From the NCBI RefSeq assembly GCF_002135435.1, contig NZ_NEGK01000008.1, positions 1-64,000 on the forward strand: 64,000 bases of DNA. Reading direction: 5' to 3'. The stretch comes from Acinetobacter sp. ANC 3813 (GTDB taxonomy: Bacteria; Pseudomonadota; Gammaproteobacteria; Pseudomonadales; Moraxellaceae). This document shows, in pieces, positions 1 through 6,866 of this stretch. Below the pieces are notes generated by a model. It had not been told where the DNA came from. It did not search any database and saw nothing but the letters and a program-made list of their open reading frames with translations. Made by a program: the position numbers and the translations under genes. Every line of letters begins with the position of its first letter. Within the stretch, counting starts at the first letter, position 1.

Positions 1-375
1 ATAATGACCTTTAGTAAATGGCAACCATCTTAGGCCTTTAGGCAAAAAGCTCACCTTAAGTTTGCTATTGCCTTCATTCTGCGGATAGGCAACACCTTCG
101 GAACTGATCATTTCACCGTTTGCAGTACGACAGCTATTTAATACACCCATCGTTTTATCAGTGTTTACACTGTATTGGGCTGTAATATCTGAAACGCACT
201 TACGTTGAAAATACATCGGTAAATGCGCTATTTCATACCACTTACCTGCGTACTGTTGAATATCGATTTTCTCTACTGCTTGGGGTGCAGTTGTTTCTGC
301 CTGAGCAGTGACAGATAAGCTTAAGCTGATGATTGCCAGTGCCGTACCCGCAATTGACTTTAATAGAGTATTCAT
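1..375 (-). CDS. blc: Bacterial lipocalin (Blc-like), C-terminus beyond window edge
   Basis: The reverse strand is open from an ATG at 375 to the window edge, giving the first 125 codons. Residues 1-26 form a signal peptide (MNTLLKSIAGTALAIISLSL then SVTAQAE). The mature part carries the lipocalin hallmark GKWYEIAHLP at about residues 43-52 and a Cys shortly after it (QRKC). The family consists of small beta-barrel proteins of the envelope that bind fatty acids or lysophospholipids. There is no lipobox Cys at the cleavage site, so this copy looks periplasmic rather than lipid-anchored. The 3' end is missing, so length and terminator cannot be judged. Confidence 0.85.
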   Translation of the reverse strand, partial: MNTLLKSIAGTALAIISLSLSVTAQAETTAPQAVEKIDIQQYAGKWYEIAHLPMYFQRKCVSDITAQYSVNTDKTMGVLNSCRTANGEMISSEGVAYPQNEGNSKLKVSFLPKGLRWLPFTKGHY

Positions 376-854
376 TTTCAAGCCTTATTTGATTCTCTAG
401 CAAAGATAACCCAAAGAGATGTGAACAAAGCGTGAAGATTAATTGCAGGACGAATGTAGGCGAAATTTCAATTTTATAGCCTGAAAAATGAGTAAAATCA
501 TTTTTTCTTGTATCCCATTTTTAAGCGGTAAATTGGTTTTTTCTGTTTAAATGTATCAGTGCTGTCTATAGACTTGTTAAAAAAAGTCAACCAGATCAAC
601 AGACTCTTTCCAGATTCAGATGCCTTTTATAAGACAATCAAATATACATATAAGAAAACTTGATTAAATTTATTTTTAATGTATACTGAGCTTAACTAGA
701 AAAAAGTGTTGTTTCATTCAATCTCTGTTAAGTATCGTCGTTTTATTAATAATACTTCGTTTGTTTAGATTTTAAGTCTCATTCATTATTATTTTCCAAG
801 TTATAAGTAGTCAATAAAATGGCTAAAATTATTAAAAAATCAGTAGGATTTATT
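376..854 (+). promoter_or_regulatory. Gene-free leader region with promoter of the cold-shock gene
   Basis: No coding sequence is supported in these 479 bases. A plausible promoter for the downstream cold-shock gene is TTGATT at 660-665, a 16-base spacer and TATACT at 682-687. Transcription would then start near 694 and leave an untranslated leader of about 160 bases before the ATG at 855. Long structured leaders are characteristic of cspA-type mRNAs, where they act as temperature-responsive elements. The promoter is read by eye and the regulatory role is inference. Confidence 0.5.
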
Positions 855-1070
855 ATGTCAAACTCAAATATTGTTAAAGGTACGGTTAAGTGGTTCAATG
901 AAACTAAAGGTTTTGGTTTTATTCAACAAGAATCTGGCCCAGACGTTTTTGCTCACTTCAGTGAGATTTCCAGTTCAGGTTTTAAAACCTTATTTGAAGG
1001 TCAACAAGTTGAATTCAGCATCGCTCAAGGTCAAAAAGGACCAAACGCAGTTAATATTAGTGCGGTCTAA
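855..1070 (+). CDS. Cold-shock protein (CspA family)
   Basis: This 71-residue single-domain OB-fold protein binds single-stranded RNA and DNA and melts mRNA structure at low temperature. Both nucleic-acid binding motifs are visible: KGFGFIQ (RNP1) and DVFAHFS (RNP2), following the usual opening [14 protein letters not shown]. An upstream in-frame ATG at 819 would add 12 residues not found in the family, while the ATG at 855 is preceded by an AGGA ribosome site at 845-848 and gives the standard length. A strong hairpin terminator follows directly. The family has many paralogues, so no numbered csp symbol is assigned. Confidence 0.95.
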   Translation: MSNSNIVKGTVKWFNETKGFGFIQQESGPDVFAHFSEISSSGFKTLFEGQQVEFSIAQGQKGPNAVNISAV

Positions 1071-1080
1071 GTAATTTGAT

Positions 1081-1116
1081 GAATTAAAAAAGTACGACGC
1101 TGTACTTTTTTAATTC
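1081..1116 (+). terminator. Intrinsic terminator after the cold-shock gene
   Basis: A perfect 15-bp inverted repeat (1081-1095 pairing with 1102-1116, loop GACGCT) has an A-run in the left arm and T-run in the right arm. It begins 10 bases after the stop codon and could work in both directions. Confidence 0.85.
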
Positions 1117-1145
1117 AAAAGTTGTTAATCACATTCTTCGAAAAA

Positions 1146-1394
1146 ATGATAAAAACAAGATATACATTGTTAAAAAATAATGAATTAGTTGCAAAATCTA
1201 CAAATGGTACTGAAATTATTGTCTCGTTAATCCCTTTAAATAAAATGCAAAATACACGTGAAGGGTTTAAAGCGATCGAAGTAGGTAAAAAAGTACGTCT
1301 AGAATCTGGCGTTGAAGTAGATTTAAATTTAGATAGTCGCACATTTTATATCTCCATGAATCAATTATTTAAGTTAAATTATAAAGTGATTTAA
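1146..1394 (+). CDS. Small hypothetical protein
   Basis: This encodes 82 residues from the ATG at 1146 (90 if the upstream in-frame ATG at 1122, inside the terminator flank, is used). It is lysine-rich with a short beta-type pattern (RYTLLKNNELVAKS, TEIIVSLIPL, KVRLESGVEVDLNLDSRTFYI), suggesting a small beta-rich cytoplasmic protein. It has no signal peptide, membrane segment or recognised motif. It follows the cold-shock terminator in the same direction. I do not recognise the family; coding is supported by balanced amino-acid composition and lack of any better competing frame. Confidence 0.55.
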   Translation: MIKTRYTLLKNNELVAKSTNGTEIIVSLIPLNKMQNTREGFKAIEVGKKVRLESGVEVDLNLDSRTFYISMNQLFKLNYKVI

Positions 1395-1464
1395 CTTAAA
1401 AATTTATGAATAATGAAGCCATGTAACCGTTTTTCTTTCGTGCTGTTATTCAAGGTATATCTAA

Positions 1465-1662
1465 ATGCTTAAACAAAATCTAAATATGAAAGATCAATTC
1501 GGTATCAAATATTCTATTCAAGCCACAGTTGATTACCATTTTGACGCTAACCAGTCTTACTCCCATGTCAAATATATAACCGTGGATGGTGAAGATATTC
1601 AACCTAGCATTGATATGTTTTTCCAAAGTACTTCAAGTGGAAAAATTTTCAAGATTATCTAA
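1465..1662 (+). CDS. Small hypothetical protein
   Basis: This 65-residue protein begins MLKQNLNMKDQFGIKYSIQA; a second possible start is Met8. An AAGGT ribosome site lies at 1451-1455. The residues alternate in beta-like fashion (IKYSIQATVDYHF, SHVKYITVDGEDI) and end with the basic tail GKIFKII. No signal, membrane helix or known motif is visible. Together with the 1146-1394 gene it forms a pair of small genes downstream of the cold-shock gene, but nothing proves they share a function or transcript. I do not recognise the family. Confidence 0.5.
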   Translation: MLKQNLNMKDQFGIKYSIQATVDYHFDANQSYSHVKYITVDGEDIQPSIDMFFQSTSSGKIFKII

Positions 1663-1919
1663 ATTATTCCCAACCTATTCAGGACTGCATCTGTTTATAG
1701 TGGTCTGTAAAATACAGCACATTTACATGATCGAACCGATGACACCACACTAAAAAAAACCATGCAGCATCCATCATTGCCAAGCTCTTTATTTCAGTCT
1801 ATAGAGTGAAAACGGGCAAAGTCCATGGCAAGTGCTGAGAGAGTTCCTTTTCTAGATTTCCGTTCTTATTTCAGCCTGAAATTATCATCTAAATATTCAA
1901 ACATTTCTCTTTTTAAATT

Positions 1920-2693
1920 TCAAAGCCATTCTTTGCTGTCATCTGCAACAGGCGTTCCATGTATCACATGCTGAATCATGGCATAGGCGATACTACCCTT
2001 GAACGGAATCTCGGGTAACTGATCAAATTTAAAAAATTGCGCATCGCTGAGCTCATTTTCTTGAATCTGAATTTCCCCTTCCTGATATTCTGCCTTGAAG
2101 GCCATCATCAGATTGCTGGGAAACGGCCACGGCTGACTGGATAGATATTGAATATTTTTGATATGAAGCCCCACTTCTTCCAACGTCTCACGGCGTACTG
2201 CATATTCCAGGGTTTCTCCTACTTCTACAAAGCCTGCAATCAGGCTGTACATCTGGGTTTTGTTGCGGGCATTTTTTGCCAGCAGAATTTCATCTGTACC
2301 CCGGGTAATGATGGTAATCACACAGGGATTCACCCGCGGATACTGGTTATAGCCACAGGATGAACAGACCATGGCATACTGGCTAGCGTGCTGCTGGGTG
2401 GAGTGTCCACATTGACTGCAAAAGCGGTGATTACGGCGCCATTCCAGTAACTGTACCGCACGGCTAGCCTGTTCAAACTGCACTCTGCTCCAGACTTGCA
2501 CTAGTAGCCGGATTGGTACCAGTTGATAACCTTCCGGCACCAGTTCATCTTCTTTAAGGTCACGGGCAATGATCTCACCATTTTCCGACAGGTACAGATC
2601 GTGCTGCAGTCTGGCTGCCTGCGGCAACTGAAAATGCTCATCCACCAGTAATTGCTGCTGTCTAAAAATATAAGCTTTTGAATGCATGCTCAT
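1920..2693 (-). CDS. nudC: NAD(+) diphosphatase / NADH pyrophosphatase NudC
   Basis: NudC hydrolyses NAD(H) to NMN(H) and AMP and removes NAD caps from RNA 5' ends. At 257 residues the length matches the family. A zinc ribbon is formed by Cys92, Cys95, Cys110 and Cys113 (FCSQCG and CSSCGYNQYPR). The Nudix box lies at about 154-176 (GFVEVGE, then RRETLEEVG), followed by the NudC-specific SQPWPFP signature near residue 185. Start choice between Met1 (2693) and Met3 (2687) is not decisive. The gene stands alone, transcribed away from the photolyase gene. Confidence 0.95.
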   Translation of the reverse strand: MSMHSKAYIFRQQQLLVDEHFQLPQAARLQHDLYLSENGEIIARDLKEDELVPEGYQLVPIRLLVQVWSRVQFEQASRAVQLLEWRRNHRFCSQCGHSTQQHASQYAMVCSSCGYNQYPRVNPCVITIITRGTDEILLAKNARNKTQMYSLIAGFVEVGETLEYAVRRETLEEVGLHIKNIQYLSSQPWPFPSNLMMAFKAEYQEGEIQIQENELSDAQFFKFDQLPEIPFKGSIAYAMIQHVIHGTPVADDSKEWL

Positions 2694-3077
2694 GACAATT
2701 CTCTGTTTAAAAAAAATCCCTTACAGAGGGGTGTATGGGACAAAACTAAGGAAGCTTACATGGAGTAACCTCTAGCAAAATACTAGGCGCAAGCTGCCTA
2801 AATTACAAACAAAATAATTTTTATCTTTATGATTAAAATCATATAATTTTCACAGCATCTATGTATTAAGGAATAATGCGAAGGGATTTTTATCAACTGG
2901 CTTTAGCATTTGAGAGATGAACAACCTGTTATTGCAACAATCATGATTTCTGTCTAATGCCAGAGGATAATTTAGACGAGTTAAATTAACTCAGCATGCG
3001 GGCTGATCTTTATCTTCACAAAAAATTGAACTATCTGGCTTTACACTGCGCTATCTTTCATCGGGTCTAGATTGGCT
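2694..3077. other. Divergent intergenic region, nudC / photolyase
   Basis: I see no gene here. The 384 bases separate two divergently transcribed genes and must contain both promoters. No clear -35/-10 pair or operator stands out by eye, and no strong Shine-Dalgarno precedes the photolyase ATG. Confidence 0.5.
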
Positions 3078-4601
3078 ATGCGTTTCGGTTTAATTCTGGG
3101 TGATCAGCTTCATCATCAGCTTGCTACGCTCAAATCACTAGACCCTACCCAGGATGTGATCCTGATGGCTGAAGTTGTTGAGGAAGCCACCTATGTCGCT
3201 CATCATCCGCAGAAAATTGCCCTGATTTTTAGTGCCATGCGTCATTTTGCCAAAGAACTCAAAGCAAAAGGCTGGCGTGTACGTTACCATACTTTTCAAT
3301 CTGGTAGTCCTATTCGTAGCCTGCTGGATTTCGTTGAGTCACAGCAACAACTCTTACCAGTCACAGAACTGGTCATTACGCACTGCGGGGAATATCGTTT
3401 ACAGCAGCAGATTGAACAGCACTGGAGCCATCAGCTGCAACTGCCAGTTCAGTGCCTGAATGATGAACGTTTTTTCTGTAGTCCGGAACAGTTCCGGCAC
3501 TGGGCCAGCCGCTACCAGACACTGCGTATGGAATATTTTTACCGGGAAATGCGCAAGCAGACCGGCTACTTGATGCAGGGACAGCAGCCGCTTGGAGAAC
3601 AGTGGAACTATGACAGTGCCAATCGCAAGGCCTGGGCTGGCAATCCCACTTTGCCTGCACCACTTCACTTTGAACACGATCAGATTGATCTGGATGTGCT
3701 TGAATTGGTTGAACGTGAATTTTCCCGTCACTCTGGCAGCCTTGACAACTTCCGCTGGGCCACCACACGTAGCAATGCCCTGCTTGCACTGGAGCATTTC
3801 ATTACCCACAGTTTGCCACATTTTGGCGATTATCAGGATGCCATGGTTCAAGACTCAGACATGCTGTTTCACAGCCTGCTCTCACCTTATCTGAACTGTG
3901 GCCTGCTGGTGCCCAGAGAAGTCTGTGATGCGGCAGAAGCTGCCTACCATGCCAATCATGCACCACTGAATGCAGTGGAAGGTTTTATCCGACAGATTCT
4001 CGGCTGGCGCGAATATGTCCGCGGAATTTACTGGCTATACATGCCGGAATATGCCAGCCGCAATGCACTGCAGCACTCAGCGCCGCTGCCACAATTTTAC
4101 TGGACTGGCCGTACACGAATGAACTGTATGGCTGAGTGTTTCCGTAATACCTTTCAGCATGCCTATGCACATCATATCCAGCGTTTGATGGTGACTGGAA
4201 ATTTTGCCTTATTAATTGGTGTAGACCCGCAGCAGATCAGCGAGTGGTATCTGGCAGTGTATGCCGATGCCTATGAATGGGTAGAATTACCGAACACGCT
4301 GGGCATGGTGATGCATGCCGATGGAGGCTTGATGGCCAGCAAACCCTATGCCGCCTCGGGCAATTATATCCATAAGATGTCGGATTACTGCAAGCACTGT
4401 AGCTACAATGTCAAAACTCGCACCGAGCTGAATAGCTGTCCGTTCAACAGCCTGTACTGGTATTTCATGATCCGGAATGAGGCGAAATTTCGTACCCATC
4501 CACGTATGGGCATGATTTATCGACAGCTAGATAAACTTAAAGATCAGCAGCAGATTATCAGCCATGCCCAGCAACTTCTAAGCCAGATCAATGAGTTATA
4601 A
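3078..4601 (+). CDS. Iron-sulfur bacterial cryptochrome/photolyase (FeS-BCP, (6-4) photolyase type)
   Basis: This belongs to the deoxyribodipyrimidine photolyase-related family whose characterised members (Agrobacterium PhrB, Rhodobacter CryB) bind FAD and a [4Fe-4S] cluster and, for PhrB, repair (6-4) photoproducts with light. Counting from the ATG at 3078 gives 507 residues, and the four cluster cysteines fall at 350, 438, 441 and 454 (NCMAEC, CKHC, NSCPFN), the numbering known for PhrB as I recall it. That agreement favours 3078 over the TTG at 3072. The N-terminal Rossmann-like domain opens with RFGLILGDQLHHQL. Two small genes that often travel with this family follow at once. A direct repair versus photoreceptor role cannot be told from sequence. 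Confidence 0.93.
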   Translation: MRFGLILGDQLHHQLATLKSLDPTQDVILMAEVVEEATYVAHHPQKIALIFSAMRHFAKELKAKGWRVRYHTFQSGSPIRSLLDFVESQQQLLPVTELVITHCGEYRLQQQIEQHWSHQLQLPVQCLNDERFFCSPEQFRHWASRYQTLRMEYFYREMRKQTGYLMQGQQPLGEQWNYDSANRKAWAGNPTLPAPLHFEHDQIDLDVLELVEREFSRHSGSLDNFRWATTRSNALLALEHFITHSLPHFGDYQDAMVQDSDMLFHSLLSPYLNCGLLVPREVCDAAEAAYHANHAPLNAVEGFIRQILGWREYVRGIYWLYMPEYASRNALQHSAPLPQFYWTGRTRMNCMAECFRNTFQHAYAHHIQRLMVTGNFALLIGVDPQQISEWYLAVYADAYEWVELPNTLGMVMHADGGLMASKPYAASGNYIHKMSDYCKHCSYNVKTRTELNSCPFNSLYWYFMIRNEAKFRTHPRMGMIYRQLDKLKDQQQIISHAQQLLSQINEL

Positions 4602-4604
4602 ACG

Positions 4605-4739
4605 ATGAAAAAACAGCATCTCCCTGTAAAAATCTGTATCCACTGTTTGCGCCCTTTTACTTGGCGAAAAAAATGGCACCGCTGCTGGGAGGAAGTACGA
4701 TATTGTTCTGAACGATGTAAACGTGAGTCAAGACGGTAG
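4605..4739 (+). CDS. DUF2256 small zinc-ribbon-like protein
   Basis: This 44-residue protein starts three bases after the photolyase stop codon, so the two are almost certainly co-transcribed. It opens [18 protein letters not shown] and carries the motif FTWRKKW. Cys11, Cys14, Cys34 and Cys38 (CIHC and YCSERC) form two CxxC/CxxxC pairs suited to binding one zinc ion; Cys27 is extra. The family is DUF2256, of unknown function, repeatedly found next to cryptochrome/photolyase-like genes. It is too short to be predicted by most length cut-offs. Association with the photolyase is inference from position. Confidence 0.85.
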   Translation: MKKQHLPVKICIHCLRPFTWRKKWHRCWEEVRYCSERCKRESRR

Positions 4740-4753
4740 TCAAAATCAAACAC

Positions 4754-5008
4754 TTAGAAACGCTTGTATTGCCGTGAACAATAGGCACGTATCACATCGG
4801 GTGAACGCAACTGCAGATGCTTGGTTTTTCGGCCGGTCATGCGTTCACGCCACATTTTAAAGCTACCGGGTTTCATATTTTGCCGCATCAAGCGGATCAC
4901 CGCCGCTTCATTCAAACCAAACTCACGTTGAATGGCTTCAAATGGAGTTCGATCCTCCCAAGCCATTTCGATAATTCTGGATAAGTCTTCTTGAGAAAAT
5001 TGATTCAT
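4754..5008 (-). CDS. TIGR03643 / DUF2805 family protein
   Basis: This 84-residue protein has the family pattern: an N-terminal helix-turn-helix-like part (LSRIIEMAWEDRTPFEAIQR, then EFGLNEAAVIRLMRQNMKP) and a basic C-terminal half (SFKMWRERMTGRKTKHL). It resembles a short DNA-binding domain but has no proven function. It converges on the photolyase/DUF2256 pair with only 14 bases between stop codons. The three families co-occur in many genomes, so a joint role in light or UV response is a reasonable inference. The start at 5008 has no close rival. Confidence 0.85.
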   Translation of the reverse strand: MNQFSQEDLSRIIEMAWEDRTPFEAIQREFGLNEAAVIRLMRQNMKPGSFKMWRERMTGRKTKHLQLRSPDVIRAYCSRQYKRF

Positions 5009-5154
5009 GCCACTCTCATTTTTAATTACTATGAAGGTTGAATTAGCTCTATCAACTCATTTACATACCTTGAGTCAATTTGAATTCAACTAAAAGCATA
5101 ATAATACGATCATGAATTTTTTGTGATTTTTCTCTAGCTTACGGACTCAGCACA

Positions 5155-5185
5155 AATAAAGGGCTAGTTAGACTAGCCCTTTTAA
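5155..5185 (-). terminator. Terminator of the uraH-like operon
   Basis: GGGCTAGT (5161-5168) and ACTAGCCC (5172-5179) form an 8-bp stem with a 3-base loop, extended by flanking A and T runs on both sides. It lies just downstream of the hydroxyisourate hydrolase stop on the minus strand and can also serve the plus strand. Confidence 0.8.
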
Positions 5186-5188
5186 ATC

Positions 5189-5590
5189 CTAGTTACCTCT
5201 ATAAGTCGAATATCCATAAGGACTTAGAAGTAATGGAATATGATAATGGCTGACACTTCCATCTACGTTAAAAATTACAGGAACTTCAGGAAAGAAAGTA
5301 TCTTGCTTATTTTTTTTAAACCAGTCCTCGGTTTTAAAGGTAACTTTATAAATACCAGCTTCAAGCTTCTGATTTTCAGGAAACAATGCAGTAATACGAC
5401 CATTAGGGCCAGTATATTGCTGATTTAACTTCACCCATTTATTCCCAGTATTTTTTTCCAGTACCACCTCGACTTGAGCGGAAGGCAGACCATTTTCTAG
5501 ATTCAACACATGCACACTTAAGGGGTTAGTTTGTGCAAAAGTCATTGAAGTCAACAATAGTGTTGAGAGTGGCAATAATTTTTTAAACAT
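5189..5590 (-). CDS. uraH: Secreted 5-hydroxyisourate hydrolase (transthyretin-like)
   Basis: This enzyme opens 5-hydroxyisourate to OHCU in urate breakdown. The 133-residue reading from the ATG at 5590 begins with a signal peptide (MFKKLLPLSTLLLTSMTFAQ), so it acts in the periplasm. The core shows LSVHVLNLENGLPSAQV and the C-terminal PYGYSTYRG region. The final residue is Asn (YRGN) where the family normally ends YRGS. An upstream in-frame start would lose the signal peptide; the chosen ATG has AAGGA in front. It lies 10 bases after the GlcG-like gene and is probably co-transcribed. The gene pair faces an HprRS-like system, as hiuH does in E. coli. Confidence 0.88.
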   Translation of the reverse strand: MFKKLLPLSTLLLTSMTFAQTNPLSVHVLNLENGLPSAQVEVVLEKNTGNKWVKLNQQYTGPNGRITALFPENQKLEAGIYKVTFKTEDWFKKNKQDTFFPEVPVIFNVDGSVSHYHIPLLLSPYGYSTYRGN

Positions 5591-5600
5591 AATAGATTCC

Positions 5601-6092
5601 TTAAGGATTGAAAATAGACTGAACAGCTGTTTCTGCGCAGTAATGGTCATTTTTTGCGCCTCCTGCTCCCGCAACTCCAATCGCGCCAACAACTTGACTC
5701 TCATAGCGCACAGGTACGCCGCCACCTAACAACAGTAGATTTGATAAGGTGGTTAAATTTTTTGCATCCTTGTTTTCATGGGCATTTTGAGTTAACAACA
5801 TGGTCGCCATTTTGGTCGATAAAGCGGTATAGGCTTTCTTTTCGGCTGCGCCCAAATTATGTGGTCCGACAGTTTCATGCCTATTTGACATCAAGGTATT
5901 TCCTCCCCGATCCACCACTACCACGGCAATGTTATGCTGTATTTTTTGACATGCGGTCACAGCAGCATCAATAAGAGTTTGTGCTGCCTGAGAATCAAGT
6001 GAATAAACTTGATTCAATTGAACGGATTGTGCAAAAGTACTGCTACTCATCAGCATTACTGTTGCAATAAGCCCTTTGAGTTTGTTCATCAT
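5601..6092 (-). CDS. Secreted GlcG/HbpS-family (DUF336) protein
   Basis: This 163-residue protein has a signal peptide (MMNKLKGLIATVMLMSSSTF, cleaved after AQ) and a full DUF336 domain: LIDAAVTACQKIQHNIAVVV, VDRGGNTLMSNR, AAEKKAYTAL, and a Gly-rich end GGGVPVRYESQVVGAIGVAG. Family members include the haem-binding HbpS of Streptomyces and GlcG proteins; ligand and function are poorly defined. It is first in a two-gene operon with the secreted hydroxyisourate hydrolase. Its promoter region overlaps an HprR-like box shared with the divergent response regulator, so it is likely induced by that system. Confidence 0.85.
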   Translation of the reverse strand: MMNKLKGLIATVMLMSSSTFAQSVQLNQVYSLDSQAAQTLIDAAVTACQKIQHNIAVVVVDRGGNTLMSNRHETVGPHNLGAAEKKAYTALSTKMATMLLTQNAHENKDAKNLTTLSNLLLLGGGVPVRYESQVVGAIGVAGAGGAKNDHYCAETAVQSIFNP

Positions 6093-6141
6093 GATTGCTC
6101 TGAATTAAGTTTTAAAAATCTTATACAATCTGAATGATTTA

Positions 6142-6176
6142 GATGATGACAATCACATTACAAAGTTGTCATCTTC
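6142..6176. promoter_or_regulatory. Putative HprR/CusR-type operator in divergent promoter
   Basis: Positions 6156-6173 read CATTACAAAGTTGTCATC, which matches 15 of 18 bases of the E. coli HprR box as I remember it (CATTACAAAATTGTAATG). A further half-site GATGACAA at 6145-6152 is the exact reverse complement of TTGTCATC at 6166-6173; extended arms 6142-6152 and 6166-6176 match at 10 of 11 positions. The site sits between the GlcG/uraH operon and the response-regulator gene. The repeat is seen directly; its use is inference. Confidence 0.7.
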
Positions 6177-6194
6177 AAAATGAGCCTGAACAAA

Positions 6195-6866
6195 ATGTGT
6201 ATTCTAATTATCGAAGATGAAGTAAAAATCGCCTCATATCTGGTGAATGGCTTAAATGAATCTGGCTATGCCGCTGAATGTGTCCATTCAGGGCTAGAAG
6301 GCTTGGAAAAGTTAAAAATGCATGCATATAGTCTGGTCATATTAGATGTGATGTTGCCCGATATAGATGGCTGGGCAGTCCTGAAAGTATTGCGACAATT
6401 TTCTAAGATTCCAGTAATTTTTCTTACCGCAAAAGACCAGGTGATTGATCGGGTCAAAGGTTTGGAACTAGGCGCCGATGATTATCTAGCCAAGCCTTTT
6501 TCTTATATTGAATTACAGGCCCGAATTAAAAGTCTACTTAGACGTCAGCAGTATGTAGAGGAAAATCAATTAGAAATTGCAAATTTAAAATTGGATTTAA
6601 TCCATCATAAAGTCTGGCGTAACCAGCAGCCTATAGAACTCAGTAAAAAAGAATTCAATCTTTTGCGCTTCTTACTGCGCCATCCGAATGAAATTATTAC
6701 ACGCAGGCAAATAGCGTCTGAAGTCTGGCAGATCAATTTTGATACCGATACTAATTTTATTGATGTGGCTGTGCGGCGTTTACGCAGTAAAATTGATGAG
6801 GGACATAATATGAAGTTAATTCATACTGTTCGCGGTTTAGGCTATAAAATTTCGGCAGACAAATAA
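6195..6866 (+). CDS. OmpR-family response regulator, HprR/CusR-like
   Basis: This two-domain regulator has a receiver with acidic pocket IIEDE at the N-terminus, phospho-acceptor Asp in LVILDVMLPD, and the switch Lys in YLAKPFS, followed by an OmpR winged helix (SKKEFNLLRFLLRHPNEIIT, then RRLRSKID and RGLGYKI). With the ATG at 6195 the acceptor is Asp51, as in CusR-type proteins; the in-frame ATG at 6180 would make it Asp56. Neither start has a good ribosome site. The stop overlaps the kinase start (TAATG). In E. coli the equivalent pair HprRS senses oxidative stress and controls hiuH, the same neighbour as here, so HprR is the best analogy; CopR/CusR metal sensing is the alternative. Confidence 0.88.
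   Translation: MCILIIEDEVKIASYLVNGLNESGYAAECVHSGLEGLEKLKMHAYSLVILDVMLPDIDGWAVLKVLRQFSKIPVIFLTAKDQVIDRVKGLELGADDYLAKPFSYIELQARIKSLLRRQQYVEENQLEIANLKLDLIHHKVWRNQQPIELSKKEFNLLRFLLRHPNEIITRRQIASEVWQINFDTDTNFIDVAVRRLRSKIDEGHNMKLIHTVRGLGYKISADK

Noticed and set aside
3232-4499. Several long open frames antisense or out of frame within the photolyase gene
   Set aside because: They overlap a gene with complete family motifs and show unnatural composition (runs of Cys, Ser, Trp, His); they are shadows of its codon usage.
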